Counted from the stretch's first letter, positions 1 through 11,702 are shown. The stretch: DNA of 64,000 nucleotides from Metopolophium dirhodum (GCF_019925205.1 NC_083565.1:33756241-33820240); one strand, 5' to 3'. The notes: generated from the letters alone by a model not told the origin. Translations and numbers: made by a program.

Positions 1-334
1 TTGATCCTATAAAATATGTTATAACACGAGGGTAGATGGTGAAAAAAAAATAGAGAGTTGAAAACAATATACAACGAACATATCTTTGTAGAAACCATAG
101 ACCTGAAAGGCGTGGTCGTGCCAAATGGATTAAGAGAGATAGCATAAGTTTTATCATAAGAGTGAGAGAAATGGCACTTTTCCGAGGATAGCCAATACAT
201 AGCTTCAATAGCTTTAACCTTGTAACAGAATCCACCGTTGCACGCGTTATCATACCTAATGTTCCGTGCCGAGAAAGCCATCGGCATAAAACTCGGACGG
301 AGAGAGATAAAAAAAAACACACATCATAATAATA

Positions 335-450
335 ATAATAAATCAACCTATATGACAATAATAATACAAACCAGCCAATATGGCAATAATAATATGAACC
401 AGCCAATATGGCAATAATAATATAATCAGCCAATAATATGGCAATGATAT
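335..450. repeat. 28-bp minisatellite
   Basis: About three to four imperfect units share the core CCAGCCAATATGG followed by CAATAATAATA. Clean unit starts lie near 371, 399 and 426, so the period is about 28 bp. The unit decays to plain AAT repeats on the left. No gene is visible from 1 to 334. Confidence 0.6.
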
Positions 451-805
451 AACTTAGAAGTTATAGGGATACCGGCCACGGTGTTAAATAAATATATACA
501 AATTATTCAGGTACGTTACCACCATGCTCCTTTATGTGCCGTCCGTCGGCTTAGTCGGCCGCAAACGCACGAAAAAGACGACGGGTCATAGAGATAGTGA
601 GAGTGAAGAGAACAGAGAAAGAGCATGTGGAGACGTAAATTATTCGGCTGAAATACCTACACATGGTATTAGTAGGCATGGCCCAGACCATGGAGACGAA
701 AGAAGGGAGCGCGTGTGCGTTTGCCGTACCGGCAGGTATTGTCGTCGATCGGCGGACTTGGACCCATGGGAAAAAGTCGCTGGCGCACGCACACGCAACA
801 TACCT
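451..805. other. GC-richer non-coding block, no supported gene
   Basis: This block is locally GC-rich and contains overlapping open frames without recognisable domains. A stretch near 700-770 (GGGAGCG, a GTGTGCG run, then GATCGGCGGA) resembles 38025-38085, so it is probably repeat-derived. I found no convincing coding signal. Confidence 0.35.
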
Positions 806-821
806 ATCACTGCGGGCATAC

Positions 822-976
822 GTAAACTGCGCCCAAATGACCTTTTTTTTTGTAAACTGCGCCCGAATTTTTATCTATGTTAAAAAGGTATAATGTAAAC
901 TGCGCCCAAATTTTTATCCATATTAAAAAGGTACAATGTAAACTGCGCCCAAATTTTTATCCATGTTAAAAGGTAG
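822..976 (+). repeat. 43-bp subterminal tandem repeat
   Basis: Units starting at 852, 895 and 938 are 43 bp apart and begin GTAAACTGCGCCC; a partial unit starts at 822. They form the left end of the transposon at 814-1831 and may be transposase-binding sites, which is inference. Confidence 0.75.
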
Positions 977-1183
977 GTACTTACAACTTAAAATGTGCGC
1001 CGTTTGTAAAATATATAAAACTTTTGAATTATTAAAGTCACTATGATTGTGTACTTTTGCAATTATATCACAGAAATTATATTGTTGTCTAAAGATACCA
1101 ACACGTTATCGAATAGTTATTTCAGTAATACGGCATGGGGCTACTTAGTACATGTCGTATTCAGTTTAATCAGTGAAGTCACG

Positions 1184-1282
1184 ATGGCCGAACAATTTGT
1201 TTCACAGCGCGAAAAAAGCTTGAAAATAATTGAAAAATTTAAATTTCGGAAAACTAATCGGCCTCTGAGTTACATATATTAA
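1184..1282 (+). pseudogene. FLYWCH-like N-terminal remnant
   Basis: A short frame starting MAEQFVSQREKSLKIIEKF and continuing KFRKTNR resembles the first strands of a FLYWCH zinc-finger, a domain found in MULE transposases (established knowledge). It stops before the W and Cys/His residues of that domain, so it is at most a truncated remnant. The same frame is open upstream from 1043 without recognisable content. Chance similarity is possible. Confidence 0.3.
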
Positions 1283-1388
1283 ACTAAATAGTATAAATGT
1301 ACCCTTTAAATACCAAAATTCTAAGACAAAAAACAAACGCAAAACGTTACAACATTTTGTACTTTTTAAGATTATATATTTTTTTTAA

Positions 1389-1635
1389 TTTTTAATTTTA
1401 TTCTATTAATTATTTATGCTATAATATGGCTGTAACGAATCAAATATATTAAAGATTGTAATTTTAGATTAGTAATTCTGTAATTTTGTTTAATTTTGCA
1501 GAATATGTATCAACAATATGTTTTTAATTTTATTCTATTAATTATTTATGCTATAATATTATGAATGTAACGAATTAAATATATTAAAGATTGTAATTTT
1601 AGATAAGTAATTCTGTAATTTTGTTTAATTTGGCA
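1389..1635. repeat. 132-bp tandem duplication inside the transposon
   Basis: Two near-identical AT-rich copies, about 1389-1500 and 1521-1635, start 132 bp apart. Both run from TTTTTAATTTTATTC to a TTGTTTAATTTGGCA-like end. Confidence 0.7.
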
Positions 1636-1839
1636 AAAATATAGCTATTCAATTTTTAAAAGTTTAGCCGGTCGCGGTTTACATATTATGTAACATATGT
1701 CACCTTTTTACATTTGATAAAACTCGAGCGCAGTTTACATATCACCTTTTTACTGACGATAAGAACTCGGGCGCAGTTTACATGTATGATTTCGTGTTTA
1801 CTTGTACGTTGGGTGCAGTTTACAATCGCCGATCACTGC

Positions 1840-2367
1840 AGCCGAATGTGTACAGTTGATGGTCAACTAGTCACCCAACTCTGATCGTCACAGTATTCTC
1901 AAATTATAGTTAAGATTAATGACAAAACATCTCTATTGACAATTACATGAAAACAAAATATTCCGAATTTATAATTTATCGAAATTGATTTACATTTAAA
2001 TGGCGACTTGTCATATTTATAAATTATAACAGCGATGAGGAAAGTGACTTTAGAATTGCGTCTGTAATGTATTATAAGATTCAGTGGCCCATGATTGGAT
2101 CATTTGAGATTAGTGAACAGTGAACCATACGATTAATCAGTTTTAATCTACTCAAGATTAGTATTAAATAATTTTGTTTGAATTATTTTTTAATTCAACA
2201 GAGATTCTAACTTGTGTTGGATTTACAAGTAAGTTAAATGTAATTTACAAAATATTAATTTTTCATATTTGAATATATGGAATTAATACGAACAATGTTA
2301 TTTAATATGTTCATTATTAGAAATATATTAAGTATTATTCATTTTCAATATGATGCTTTGTGCGATT
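1840..2367. other. AT-rich spacer, nothing recognised
   Basis: No open frame, repeat or RNA signal could be supported between the left transposon and gene copy A. Confidence 0.5.
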
Positions 2368-2517
2368 GTCCCCTGACAATTTAATGTCCCTCACCTCTTT
2401 TACCTTATACCTAACTGTAATTCGTATTATTTGTAATTATATAATTAGTTACAAAGCGGTGTGATATAATCTACTGCTTCCAAATATTTTGAGTTCAGGT
2501 TTTTACTTTATGGAGCT

Positions 2518-2766
2518 ATGAGTATATTATCTATTTGTATATATATTATATATTTTATATCACTTTTAACTTTGCATATTATATTGTGTCTAGCACAAAA
2601 ACCATCACCATGTCTAAATGTTTATTTAAATAGAAAGCCGTCAATAATAAATGCTTTGTACGATGAAAAGTTATATCAGCTGTTGAGCTGTATACTAGTT
2701 ATATGGACTTATTTTATGAATCCTTGCACTCAATCAACCCTTTTACTGCCCATACGAAATTCTTGA
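2518..2766 (+). CDS. Candidate first exon with signal peptide, copy A
   Basis: The frame opens MSILSICIYIIYFISLLTLH and is followed by a short hydrophobic stretch ending near LCLAQ, which looks like a secretory signal peptide with cleavage near residues 25-27. The start ATG is shared with copy B and is the first one where both frames agree. The rest holds three Cys residues and ends in a shared stop. The true exon end is unknown, because no strong phase-1 donor stands out; GTATAC after 2689 is a weak candidate. The exon resembles the signal exon of a secreted effector gene, but no protein family was recognised. Confidence 0.5.
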   Translation: MSILSICIYIIYFISLLTLHIILCLAQKPSPCLNVYLNRKPSIINALYDEKLYQLLSCILVIWTYFMNPCTQSTLLLPIRNS

Positions 2767-2999
2767 CGTGCTACAGTACCTAAAAACATAAAAAATAATA
2801 GTTTGTAGAAGTCCGTTCATCAAACAGACATTGTATTTCATTACAAATTATTTAATAAGCGTACAATAATAGTGAAAATAATGAACTAGCTGATGTCTAG
2901 ATTAACGCTCCAAAACTGAATTGGGTGACAGTTACGTTACAAATTTAATGCTGTAATGAGTGTGATGTATTGTTTAATACCGGTATAATTTAATTTCAG

Positions 3000-3038
3000 A
3001 TAAAGGTTGGGCCAATATAACAGACGTGAGATATGAAG
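3000..3038 (+). CDS. 39-nt microexon, copy A
   Basis: Bounded by TTTAATTTCAG and GTAAAC. In phase 1 it encodes K-G-W-A-N-I-T-D-V-R-Y-E between split codons; the other two frames are closed in at least one copy. Unlike the other copies it has Tyr where they have Cys near the end. Confidence 0.65.
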
Positions 3039-3401
3039 GTAAACATTTAAAAAAATGTATGCGTGTTGTTTTCCATTTTCTTGAACTTTGCTCGGGATCG
3101 AGCATGTAATGTATACCACCAAATTAAATGTCTATTCTATAAATTTTAAACTTCTACAGAGGAAAAGCAATCATAAATTTCCAAAGACTCATATACTTAC
3201 GTAGTATTAAGAAAATGCCTTGACATAACTACGAAATGGAATCGTTTAAGTGTATTGCAATTCAATATATTCATTCAAATTAAAAACTTACTAAAATATT
3301 ATAATATTGATCAACGTTTGATACAAACAATTAAGTTAGTAAAAACAATGTATCTACCAGTTCCTTTTTATTGTATTTAATCAATTATCTTTATTTTTTA
3401 G

Positions 3402-3410
3402 AAATACTAA
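3402..3410 (+). CDS. 9-nt microexon, copy A
   Basis: AAATACTAA between TTTATTTTTTAG and GTACGT. Symmetrical phase 1; phase 0 would end in a stop. Confidence 0.6.
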   Translation, partial: KY

Positions 3411-4172
3411 GTACGTATTTTCATTGTTTTTTTTTTTGTTAATGAAATTTTATTAATAAATTTATAAAAAAATACGCAATAATTCTGTATCAATTACAAT
3501 ATAGCTGTATTTTTAATTATCTATAGATGACAGTTCATTACAACCTATAATAAGTCATAATACTAATAAGCAATAACAAATATATTAAAAATTAAATTCT
3601 AAAAAAATGTTTAAATGACTGCCTATAGTATAGTATATTATAGTATACTTCCAGTTCATTTATTTAAATATTATTATATATTATTATGTACTCTTGTAAT
3701 TATTAACCGCCACAAGTTTTGTTGAGCTAAGTTAATTTTCTGAGGCTTGATATTCTTCATACTCTTTCTACAGTATTGGGGCCTTTCTGCTGAGACCTGA
3801 CTATTGGTCTTTTTTCCGATGGGTTGTTTTATATATTATTATATTCTATTTTACGATAGACTTGTTATGAGAACAAATTATACACATCAACAAAACTACC
3901 CAAATTCTAATCTTCATTTATTATTGGAAAATACGCTACCTACTTAAATTCAATTTAAATTATTTAACGCATTACGTACTCGGAAATTGGAAATAACTAA
4001 GGAAGTTTAAGACTGGTAAACAATTAGAAGCTCTTTTTGATCGCAGATAAATACACTTATTCCATACATACTGATAAAAATGTAAAAAAAAAAATACAAT
4101 AATGTAATTATATCATTTTATAAATCATTTATAATTATACTCATATATTACCTCCCGTTATTTTAATTCAAG

Positions 4173-4184
4173 AAACTTATAGTG
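4173..4184 (+). CDS. 12-nt microexon, copy A
   Basis: AAACTTATAGTG between TTTTAATTCAAG and the strong donor GTAAGT. In phase 1 it encodes T-Y-S between split codons. Identical in B and C, changed in D. Confidence 0.6.
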
Positions 4185-5281
4185 GTAAGTTTTTTTAAAT
4201 TTTTTTTATACAATATTATATTAGATTAATAATACATATATTCTTTAAGTTGTTCTTTTAAGTCACAACACTACAGCCCTACAGTGAGCACGCGTTTTAC
4301 GCTAGTTCCGGAGTTTTTTAGAATTAAACGTCCGACCTTAATGGTTTTGCGTGTATTTTCAACTCCCAAAGTAACTATAAAAATTACGACTAACTAGGAA
4401 TATCGTAATTATATAGTACCTAGGTCTTATATGATTTAATGTTACACATCCAAGTAAATAATACTGCGTGCTTATACCTACAATACCTAAAGAATGATAA
4501 GACGGTATTGCCTATCAAAATGAAAAATAAACAGATGGTAGCTAAAATCAAAAAGATCATTCCCATATCACCGCCAATGCGGTATATTTTAATTTATTAA
4601 GTTATGTATTTTTTATCTATAGTATCGTTGGTGAAGGTAGAGAGTATAAAATATTTGTGGGAAGTAAAATAATACGAAAAACACATTTTAAATTAACGTA
4701 ATGGAATAAATTAAAAACAATTTAACAGTTTTTTCAACTAACTATTATCATAAAAAAAGTCGAAGTCAGATAGATTATCGTTACAGTAATGTACAACTCT
4801 GCTAATAGGACTATGACAATCAAAGTTCCTATAAAAAAAAACCAAAATTATTTTGTTATCGCTGCAATAATCCCCACCAGGTGCATGGCTGGTTTCCGCC
4901 AAAAGTGAACCTTTTCCTTTTTTGCAATTCACTTTTCCGCCAAATTCATACCATTCCCTTGTCCACCAATTCACTTTTCAACCAAATTAAAAAAGTTAGT
5001 CCAGCATTTGAATAATATTTTAACATTACATTATATTATGCATATCAGTCATATTGAAATTATATATTAAATTAAATACAGGATTCATAATAATAGTTTT
5101 TCTCATCACTTATAAAACGTCTTATACCTACTGTTTATTTATTTATTAATTTATTATTTATTAACGGTCTGAGCCTTATAGAACAGTTTAATACATAATG
5201 TAATATACAATTTAAATAATTAATACAAATAGCACTCGTACATTTATATAGGAATAGATGCAACATTTACAAAGTTTCCTG

Positions 5282-6636
5282 GCGAAAGCGTTATAGGGTT
5301 GGAAGAAAAACTTTTTAAAAACGTTGACATGTCTTCACTCAATTTCACACCTACAGGTAGTGTTTGCGTAACAATTTTGTCGAAAAGCATGCTTTTCGTT
5401 CACTGATTTAGATCGGCAGAAAGAAGATCATTACTTTGGGCCATTATGCATTTTATACTAACAGTTGAGAAATAGGCAAATAATCAAATGAGACACGTTG
5501 AACGAATGTAGATAGGGCAAATAAATTACATCCAATGCAAGTAACAACAAGAAGTAGTGGCCTTTACATGCGCCAGATTCTAATCAAAAAGGAGAAGTGG
5601 GTTACAGCTGCTTATCGTAAATCGATACGAGAAGTTATTTTACAGAAGTTATCTGATACATTTTTTTTATTTTATTTTATTTATTAACGTTGTGTAATAT
5701 AAAAATTAAAAACTGTCATTACGTGAAATATATATTTAGCAGACTGACTCAACCACTACCCCAGTCTACGTGCGCACTTGTTATGAACTTAACGAACTTA
5801 AAAACGTAAAAAAAAAAACAGTAAATAGTTCAAAAGAAAACAAAAAACGAACACATAGCGTATTAATATTGTTATGCACATAGTACAGTATAATTAAAAT
5901 TATAAAATTTACAAATCAAATTAAAATTTTATTTTTATGTAACATACATGTTGGTCATATATTTGATGTTTAACATTCTAATAACTTATTAAGATGCATG
6001 GTTTTTCTTTTACAAAGTCACAGCTGAAAATTTAAGAAAAAAAATTAAAATAAATATTGACGTTAACTTAAAATGCGTGTAGTTAGATACCATACCTGCC
6101 AAGTTCTCCATTTGTATACTCAGTCAAACATTGTTTATTTAGAATTTGTTTGTCTCGAACTCGACGATCCTGTGTTACGTTTGGTATATGGTACTTCTAA
6201 GTTTAACATAGACGTCAGTTTTTACTTAATTAGTCAAAATGGTTGCCAAAGTATTGATAGGCGGGGATTCCAAAAACTTCGATGAAAATTTGAATGGAAT
6301 GACTTACATTCGTTCGTCATTAGTCTTAAACTTGACCTTGCTGATGCCCAAAGTATTGGAGGATAATACAAAATTCGGTTAGATAATTTTCAACAAAGTA
6401 TTTTGGATATTTACCAACTCGGTTATTTAGGGACGATCAGCCATAAAATTGTCAAAAAAACATTCAAAACTTCACTTGCCTCTAAGAAAAGTAAGCTGAT
6501 AGTATGACGCGACCATTTCCCTTCTTCTGAAGATTGGTCCAGGTAGGCAGTGGATAGCCCTAATTTTTTTTTTATTTGGTGATACCACGCTTGTGTGAAG
6601 TAAAACCTAAAATCGATAATTTGGGTGGCCAGGTTT
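5282..6636. other. Spacer between copies A and B, no supported gene
   Basis: Short open frames occur on both strands, for example 6073-6285 plus and 6423-6668 minus. None shows a domain, a splice context or a duplicate elsewhere in the window. The stretch is AT-rich with A/T homopolymers. Confidence 0.45.
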
Positions 6637-6788
6637 GTCCCCTGACAATTTAGTCTCACCCACCTCACTTTTACCTCATACCTAACTGTAATTCATATAA
6701 TTTCAAATTATTTAATTAGTTACAAAACTGTGTGCTATTATCTACTGCTTACAAATATTTTGAGTTCTGGTTTTTACGTTACAAAGCT

Positions 6789-7037
6789 ATGAGTATATTA
6801 CCTTTTTGTATAATATATATATATATTATATCACTTTTAACTTTGCATATTATATTGTGTCTAGCACAAAAACCATCACCATGTCTAAATGTTTATTTAA
6901 ATAGAAAGTCGTCAATAATAAATGCTTTGTACGATGAAAAGTTATATCAGCTGTTAAACTGTATACTAGTTATATGGACTTATTTTATAAATCCTTGCAC
7001 TCAATCAACCCTTTTACTGCCCATACGAAATTCTTGA
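6789..7037 (+). CDS. Candidate first exon with signal peptide, copy B
   Basis: Begins MSILPFCIIYIYIISLLTLH and then follows copy A almost residue for residue. Changes cluster in the hydrophobic core, which stays hydrophobic. The frame is also open upstream to 6732, but the ATG at 6789 is the one shared with copy A. Exon end unresolved. Confidence 0.5.
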   Translation: MSILPFCIIYIYIISLLTLHIILCLAQKPSPCLNVYLNRKSSIINALYDEKLYQLLNCILVIWTYFINPCTQSTLLLPIRNS

Positions 7038-7338
7038 CGTGCTACAGTACCTAAAAACATAAAAAATAATGGTTTGTAGATGTCCGTTCATCAAACAGAC
7101 ATTGTATTTCATCACAAATTAATTAATATGAGTACAATAGTAGTGAACATAATGCTTCCCAATGGTAATTAAATATTATTCAAATACAACATTTAAGTAA
7201 CTTTGTCGCTTGAGTATATTTATATGCATGAACTAGCTGATTTCTAGATTAAAACTGAAATGGGTGACAGTTACGTTACAAATTTAATGCTGTGATGCGT
7301 GTGGTGTATTATTTAATACTGGTATAATTTAATTTCAG

Positions 7339-7377
7339 ATGAAGGTTTGGCCAGTATGACGGAGGAGGAATGTAAAG
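7339..7377 (+). CDS. 39-nt microexon, copy B
   Basis: Between TTTAATTTCAG and GTAAAC. Phase 1 reads E-G-L-A-S-M-T-E-E-E-C-K. It differs from copy A at 11 of 39 positions by my count, against about 3 of 40 in the adjacent upstream intron. Confidence 0.7.
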
Positions 7378-7735
7378 GTAAACATTTAAAAAAAAGTATG
7401 CGTGTTGTTGCCCCCTTTCTTGAACTTTGCACGATATTTGAGCATGTAATGTATAACATCAAATCAAATGTCTATTCTATAAATTTTAAACTTCTACAGA
7501 GGAAGAGCAATCATAAATTTCCAAAAACTCATATACTTAAAATTGAGAGATCGCCTTGACATTACAGCGCAATGGAATCGTTTAAGTGTATTGCAATTCA
7601 ATATATTCATTCAAATTAAAAACTTACTAAAATATTATAATATTGATCAACGTTTGACGCAAACAATGAAGTTAGAAAAAATAATGTATCTAACGGCTAT
7701 TTTTTATTGTATTTAATCAATTCTTTTTTTTTTAG

Positions 7736-7744
7736 GAATACTAA
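7736..7744 (+). CDS. 9-nt microexon, copy B
   Basis: GAATACTAA between a long T tract ending TTTAG and GTACGT. Phase 1. Confidence 0.6.
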   Translation, partial: EY

Positions 7745-8517
7745 GTACGTATTTTCGTTTTTTTTTTTTTGTTAACGAAATTGTATTACTAAACTTATAA
7801 AATAGAATATGAAATAATTCTATATCAATTAAAATATAGCTGTGTTTTTAATTATCCATAGATGACAGTTCATTACAACCTATAATAAGTCATAATACTA
7901 ATAAGCTATAGTAAATATATTAAAAATTAAATTCTAAAAAGTTTTAAAATGACTGTTGTTAATCTGTACTTTGTGTGATCGAAGCTACTGACTACTTGAA
8001 TTACATTTATATAAATAATATTATATATTATTATCCTCCTTGTAATTATTAACCTCTTTATGTTTTGTTGAGCTAAGTTAATTTTCTGAGGCTTGATATT
8101 CTTCATACTCTTTCTACAGTATTGGGGCCTTTCTGCTGAGACCTGACTATTGGTCTTTTTTCCGATGGGTTGTTTTATATATTATTATATTCTATTTTAC
8201 GATAGACTTGTTATGAGAACAAATTATACACATCAACAAAACTACTCAAATTCTAATCTTCATTTATTATTGGAAAATACGCTACCTACATAAATTCAAT
8301 TTAAATTATTTAACGCATTACGTACTCGGAAATTGGAAATAACTAAGGAAGTTTAAGACTGGTAAACAATTAGAAGCTCTTTTTGATCACAGATAAATAC
8401 ACTTATTCAATACATACTGATAAAAATGTAAAAAAAAAATACAATAATGTAATTATATCATATTATAAATCATTTATAATTATACTCATATATTACCTCC
8501 AGTTATTTTAATTCAAG

Positions 8518-8529
8518 AAACTTATAGTG
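8518..8529 (+). CDS. 12-nt microexon, copy B
   Basis: AAACTTATAGTG between TTTTAATTCAAG and GTAAGT. Phase 1, encoding T-Y-S between split codons. Confidence 0.6.
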
Positions 8530-8941
8530 GTAAGTTTTTTTATTTTGTTTATACAATTTTATATTAGATTAATAACACATACCTATATTCTATAAGTTGT
8601 TCTTTTAAGTCACAACACTACAGCCCTACAGTGAGCACGCGTTTTACTGCCTATCAATATTAAAAATAAACAGGTTGTAGCTAAAACCAAAAAGATCATT
8701 ACCCATATCACCGACAATGCGGTTTATTTTATTTTATTGATTTATGTATTTATTTATCTATAGTAGTGTTGGTGAAGGCAGGGAGTATAAAATATATAAG
8801 TCGGAAGTAAAATTATATGAATAACAAATTTTAAAGTAACATAATAGAATATATTAAAAACAATGTAACAGTTTTTTCAACTAACTTTTATCATAATAGA
8901 AAATCAATGTCAGATAGATTATCGTTACAGTTATGTACAAC

Positions 8942-11494
8942 ACTGCTGATAAGACTAACCACTGTGTGACGGGGAGTTATAAGGCCGACACCTCGGGGGT
9001 TTTTACACCATTAGCCATATGTCTCGAGGGCGACTCCTTCACGCCTTTGGTGACGCGGAAACATCCCTCCGACGGGTTACGTCAGGGCGCCCTGGCGCCA
9101 GGCTGACGGTTCCCCGCCGGCTACTCTCGTACGAGATAGATCGGTGGGTTTCGTATAACCGCGTCGGCGAGCGCTGGATTCGACTCCAGGCCAATAACCC
9201 CCCTTCTACTAAGGCGCTACTCCCAGCAGCCCCCGCGAGGCCATCCACATATGTCGCGAACGCGCGGCCGGCGGGCGCGAGCACTCGAGGTGCGGGTACG
9301 TCAGTCGGACGCACGCCACACAGCTCGACGGGCACTGTTACCGTTCGGGCGTTAGCTAAGTCGGGTTTCCAGTGGGGCTATCCTCGTCGCCCGCGAGATG
9401 AGCTTGAAGGATCCGTTATCCAGAGTACTCACAACGACTCTTTTCCCACTAGCATCGGCGTCGGGGCAGCTGTTTACGCTGTCGCGACGCGACCTTTTAT
9501 GAGTGGTACGGTTTTCTTTGCCGGGTGCCGTGTCCGTACCGAGTGTTCGGGTTTTGAGTGCTTGACGGAGGGTGTCCCCCAGCCGGACTTCCACCTTGCA
9601 CGTGTTCGCACACGAGTTGGTCGGGCCCGTGTGCTCTCAGTCGGGTTCGTGCTAGAAGCGCCAGCGCGCCGACGAAGGTCCGCGTCTGCTTCCCTCGTCA
9701 TGCTCTGGCGCCTCTCGCCCAAGCTCACTGGTTTGTCGCAGGTGGTATAGTTCTCCCACTTGGGTAGATGGTTCCCGTGCGGAAAAGGAAGGTGCTCTTC
9801 ATCACCTCGGTCATCGTTATACGAGGACCCACGTCGGGGTCTTTTGACGTGCCTAACAGGTCTCCCTATCCTCAGTGCGTTGATACGCCCGGAACACGGT
9901 TTTTGGTTTCTCCCGTGAGTCCGCGCTCAGCGTTTCGGTCCGCTCCGATCGCTTGCACCTTGAGCGCGGATCTTTTTCGTAGCTGACGGTCGGGCAGTCG
10001 TATGTGTAAGCAGATGCTCTGCGATCCTTGAGGACCTGCATTTGGCAAGCTGCCCATCTCTGGGGTTACTGTTGGAATGGCTGGTCTGCTGAAAGCTGCC
10101 TAGCCAGTCCTCTTTTCCTTCATTGATGACCCTTCCCCGTCGCCACCGGTAAGTCTCTGAGACCACCTCCAGGAGCTTCCTATTACCCCGGGAAGCTCGG
10201 TTTGGAGATGCGCCCTCCACTGGCGTTGAGATCGGGACGGGGTCCTCAAGTGGCCCGGGGGTGCGAAGACGCCTTCCGGCCGTTCGTCATCCGCCCAGTC
10301 CTGTACCCGGGCAGGACATCGTCAGCCGCGGCCTCAATCCCGCGGCTCTTTTTTGCTCCTCACGATTCTGCACAATCATGAGTGAGCTTTTCGTGAGGGC
10401 GCTCGAGGGTGTAGCCTTGTTTGAGCGCCCCCCCGCCTTCCTACCCATTTCAGACCCTTTTATGGCTTAGCACATTCTAAACCACCAGGCTGCCACCTTG
10501 GAAGGTACGGGTGGCCCAGGAAACCCGGGGGTCCTTGGTCATTTCGCTAGCACCAAGGATGACCTGCCCCGGGCCCTTGTGATTACAGTTCAGTTAACCC
10601 GAAGCTCTAGGGCTAGCTTCGTTAAGACCGTACCCCGCCTGCCCCTTTCCCGGACCAGATTAGTCAGCCAGTTTCTCAACGTGACTCGTCTTGGCGCGGT
10701 CGGTAGCAGGCGTGTACTTGTACAGGTCGTTCCATCCGCCTGACTCGTCGTGACCCGGTTGGGCCGTCCTTGCCAGGCGGGTGAGCGCCGGTAAGTCTTC
10801 ACGGGGTTACCTCGATGCCCTTTCAGCAACCTAGGTCGGACCACTCCAGGGGTCCGCCGGCTCCCTCCCGAACCGGCGGGCGCTTCACCATTGCAGGCGC
10901 GGGATCACCGGCCCGGTGTAGCCGGCGGCCCCCCAGATCCGTCCTCGCTCTGCCGCCTTCAGAGTTCTGGTGTCCTCGTGTTGTCTGTAGCGGTCGGTTT
11001 CCGCTCAGAAGCGAGGGATCCGAACCCCCCGTCGCCGTCGTCACCGCAGTTTCTTTAGCAGTTCTTACGGGAGCGGTGGACCTTAGCCCCCGCTTCCTCG
11101 CTTCCTCCTAGCGTTACTAAGATGTTACCTGCCCGTAGATCAGGCATGTGGATCCTGTCTCCGCCCACTCTTCGGTGATTTCAGTCTTACGGTAACAAAT
11201 TGTGCTTATTTTGACGACAAACTTAGTTTGCCGGCCCTACGGCTGGTGCGATCAAGGTTTTGCCACTGGTGGCACCCAGTCGTCGAGGTTGGTTCCGGCG
11301 CACAACCCCGGAGTCCTCCCTCTCGGGCTGGGTCATTTGTAAACGATTGACTGAATCCAAATCACCGCCCATCCGCCGATCGAGTCGCCGGTGCGCTTTC
11401 CCATCTGCTCGGTTTGATCTCTTCCGCCAGGGACGCATCTTTGCTCATAGCTAATGCGAACCATCTATCGGTCAAGGTACTGCTGATAAGACTA
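8942..11494 (-). mobile_element. GC-rich ~2.5-kb retroposon-like element (fuller copy)
   Basis: A sharply GC-rich block interrupts copy B. It is flanked by the 16-bp direct repeat ACTGCTGATAAGACTA (8942-8957 and 11479-11494). Copy A shows a single near-identical site at this point, so this is an insertion with target duplication. Open frames occur on both strands, as GC-rich DNA gives by chance, and none has a recognisable domain. A second copy (27131-29965) and short copies share the end ACTCCCCGTCACACAGTGGT, read on the minus strand here, while the other end varies. That pattern is a fixed 3' end with 5' truncation, as in target-primed retroposons. No poly(A) is seen. The family is not recognised; it does not look like 18S or 28S rRNA. 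Confidence 0.65.
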
Positions 11495-11702
11495 TGAAAA
11501 TCAAAGTTCCTATAAAAAAAAACCAAAATTATTTTGTTATCTCTGCAATGACCCCCACCAGGGGCATGGCCGGTGTCCGCCAAAAGTGAACCTTTTCCTT
11601 ATCCCTTAATTCACTTTACCACCAAATTATACATTTTTAGGTTCCCTTTTACACAGTTTAATACATAATGTAATATACAATTTAAATAATTAATACAAAT
11701 AT

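Larger units (their letters stand above)
806..1839. mobile_element. MULE/hAT-like DNA transposon with 8-bp target duplication
   Basis: The element body is 814-1831 (about 1.0 kb). It is flanked by the perfect 8-bp direct repeat ATCACTGC at 806-813 and 1832-1839. Both ends carry the motif GTAAACTGCGCCC: four direct copies on the left (822, 852, 895, 938) and inverted, diverged copies on the right (near 1673, 1726, 1769 and 1811). Multiple subterminal copies in opposite orientation plus an 8-bp duplication fit a MULE- or hAT-type element. It appears non-autonomous, holding only a short coding remnant. Confidence 0.7.
2368..5281 (+). other. Microexon gene, copy A (5' part only)
   Basis: Copy A starts at GTCCCCTGACAATTTA, the same point as copy B (6637), and ends near 5281, where similarity to copy D also ends. 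It contains a signal-peptide-like first exon (2518-2766) and three microexons (3000-3038, 3402-3410, 4173-4184). The seven downstream microexons of C and D are absent, so this is a truncated duplicate or a short isoform. Most of the block is intron-like, AT-rich and highly similar to B, C and D. No promoter could be assigned. Confidence 0.6.
6637..11702 (+). other. Microexon gene, copy B, split by a GC-rich element
   Basis: Copy B is a close duplicate of copy A in two parts, 6637-8957 and 11479-11702, split by the GC-rich element. It keeps the signal exon (6789) and three microexons (7339-7377, 7736-7744, 8518-8529). An internal segment equivalent to about 4300-4500 of copy A is missing near 8648. 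Joined in phase 1, the three microexons read D-E-G-L-A-S-M-T-E-E-E-C-K-G-I-L-K-T-Y-S without a stop. No later microexons are present. Confidence 0.6.

Noticed and set aside
360..450. CRISPR-like array
   Set aside because: The repeats are continuous minisatellite units without distinct spacers, in a eukaryotic context.
524..893. Overlapping 119- and 76-codon frames near the left edge
   Set aside because: No domain or splice context, and part of the sequence resembles a repeat near 38025-38085.
3171..3202. Candidate exon after ACTTCTACAG in all four copies (AGGAAAAGCAATCATAA and relatives)
   Set aside because: The acceptor is good, but no consistent donor follows, and phase 1 meets a stop in three of four copies; left as unresolved, possibly a terminal exon of a short isoform.
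3777..3810. Candidate exon after CTTTCTACAG beginning TATTGGGG
   Set aside because: Highly conserved among copies, but phase 1 contains a stop and the only possible donor (GTCTTT) is poor.
8958..11478. GC-rich block as an 18S/28S rRNA insertion
   Set aside because: No recognisable conserved core of either rRNA was found in either orientation; flanking duplications and a shared 3' end fit a mobile repeat better.
9019..11583. Many long open frames on both strands in the GC-rich block, including one of 243 codons
   Set aside because: Stop codons are rare by chance in GC-rich DNA, frames overlap on both strands, none carries a recognisable domain, and the second copy does not keep the same frames intact.
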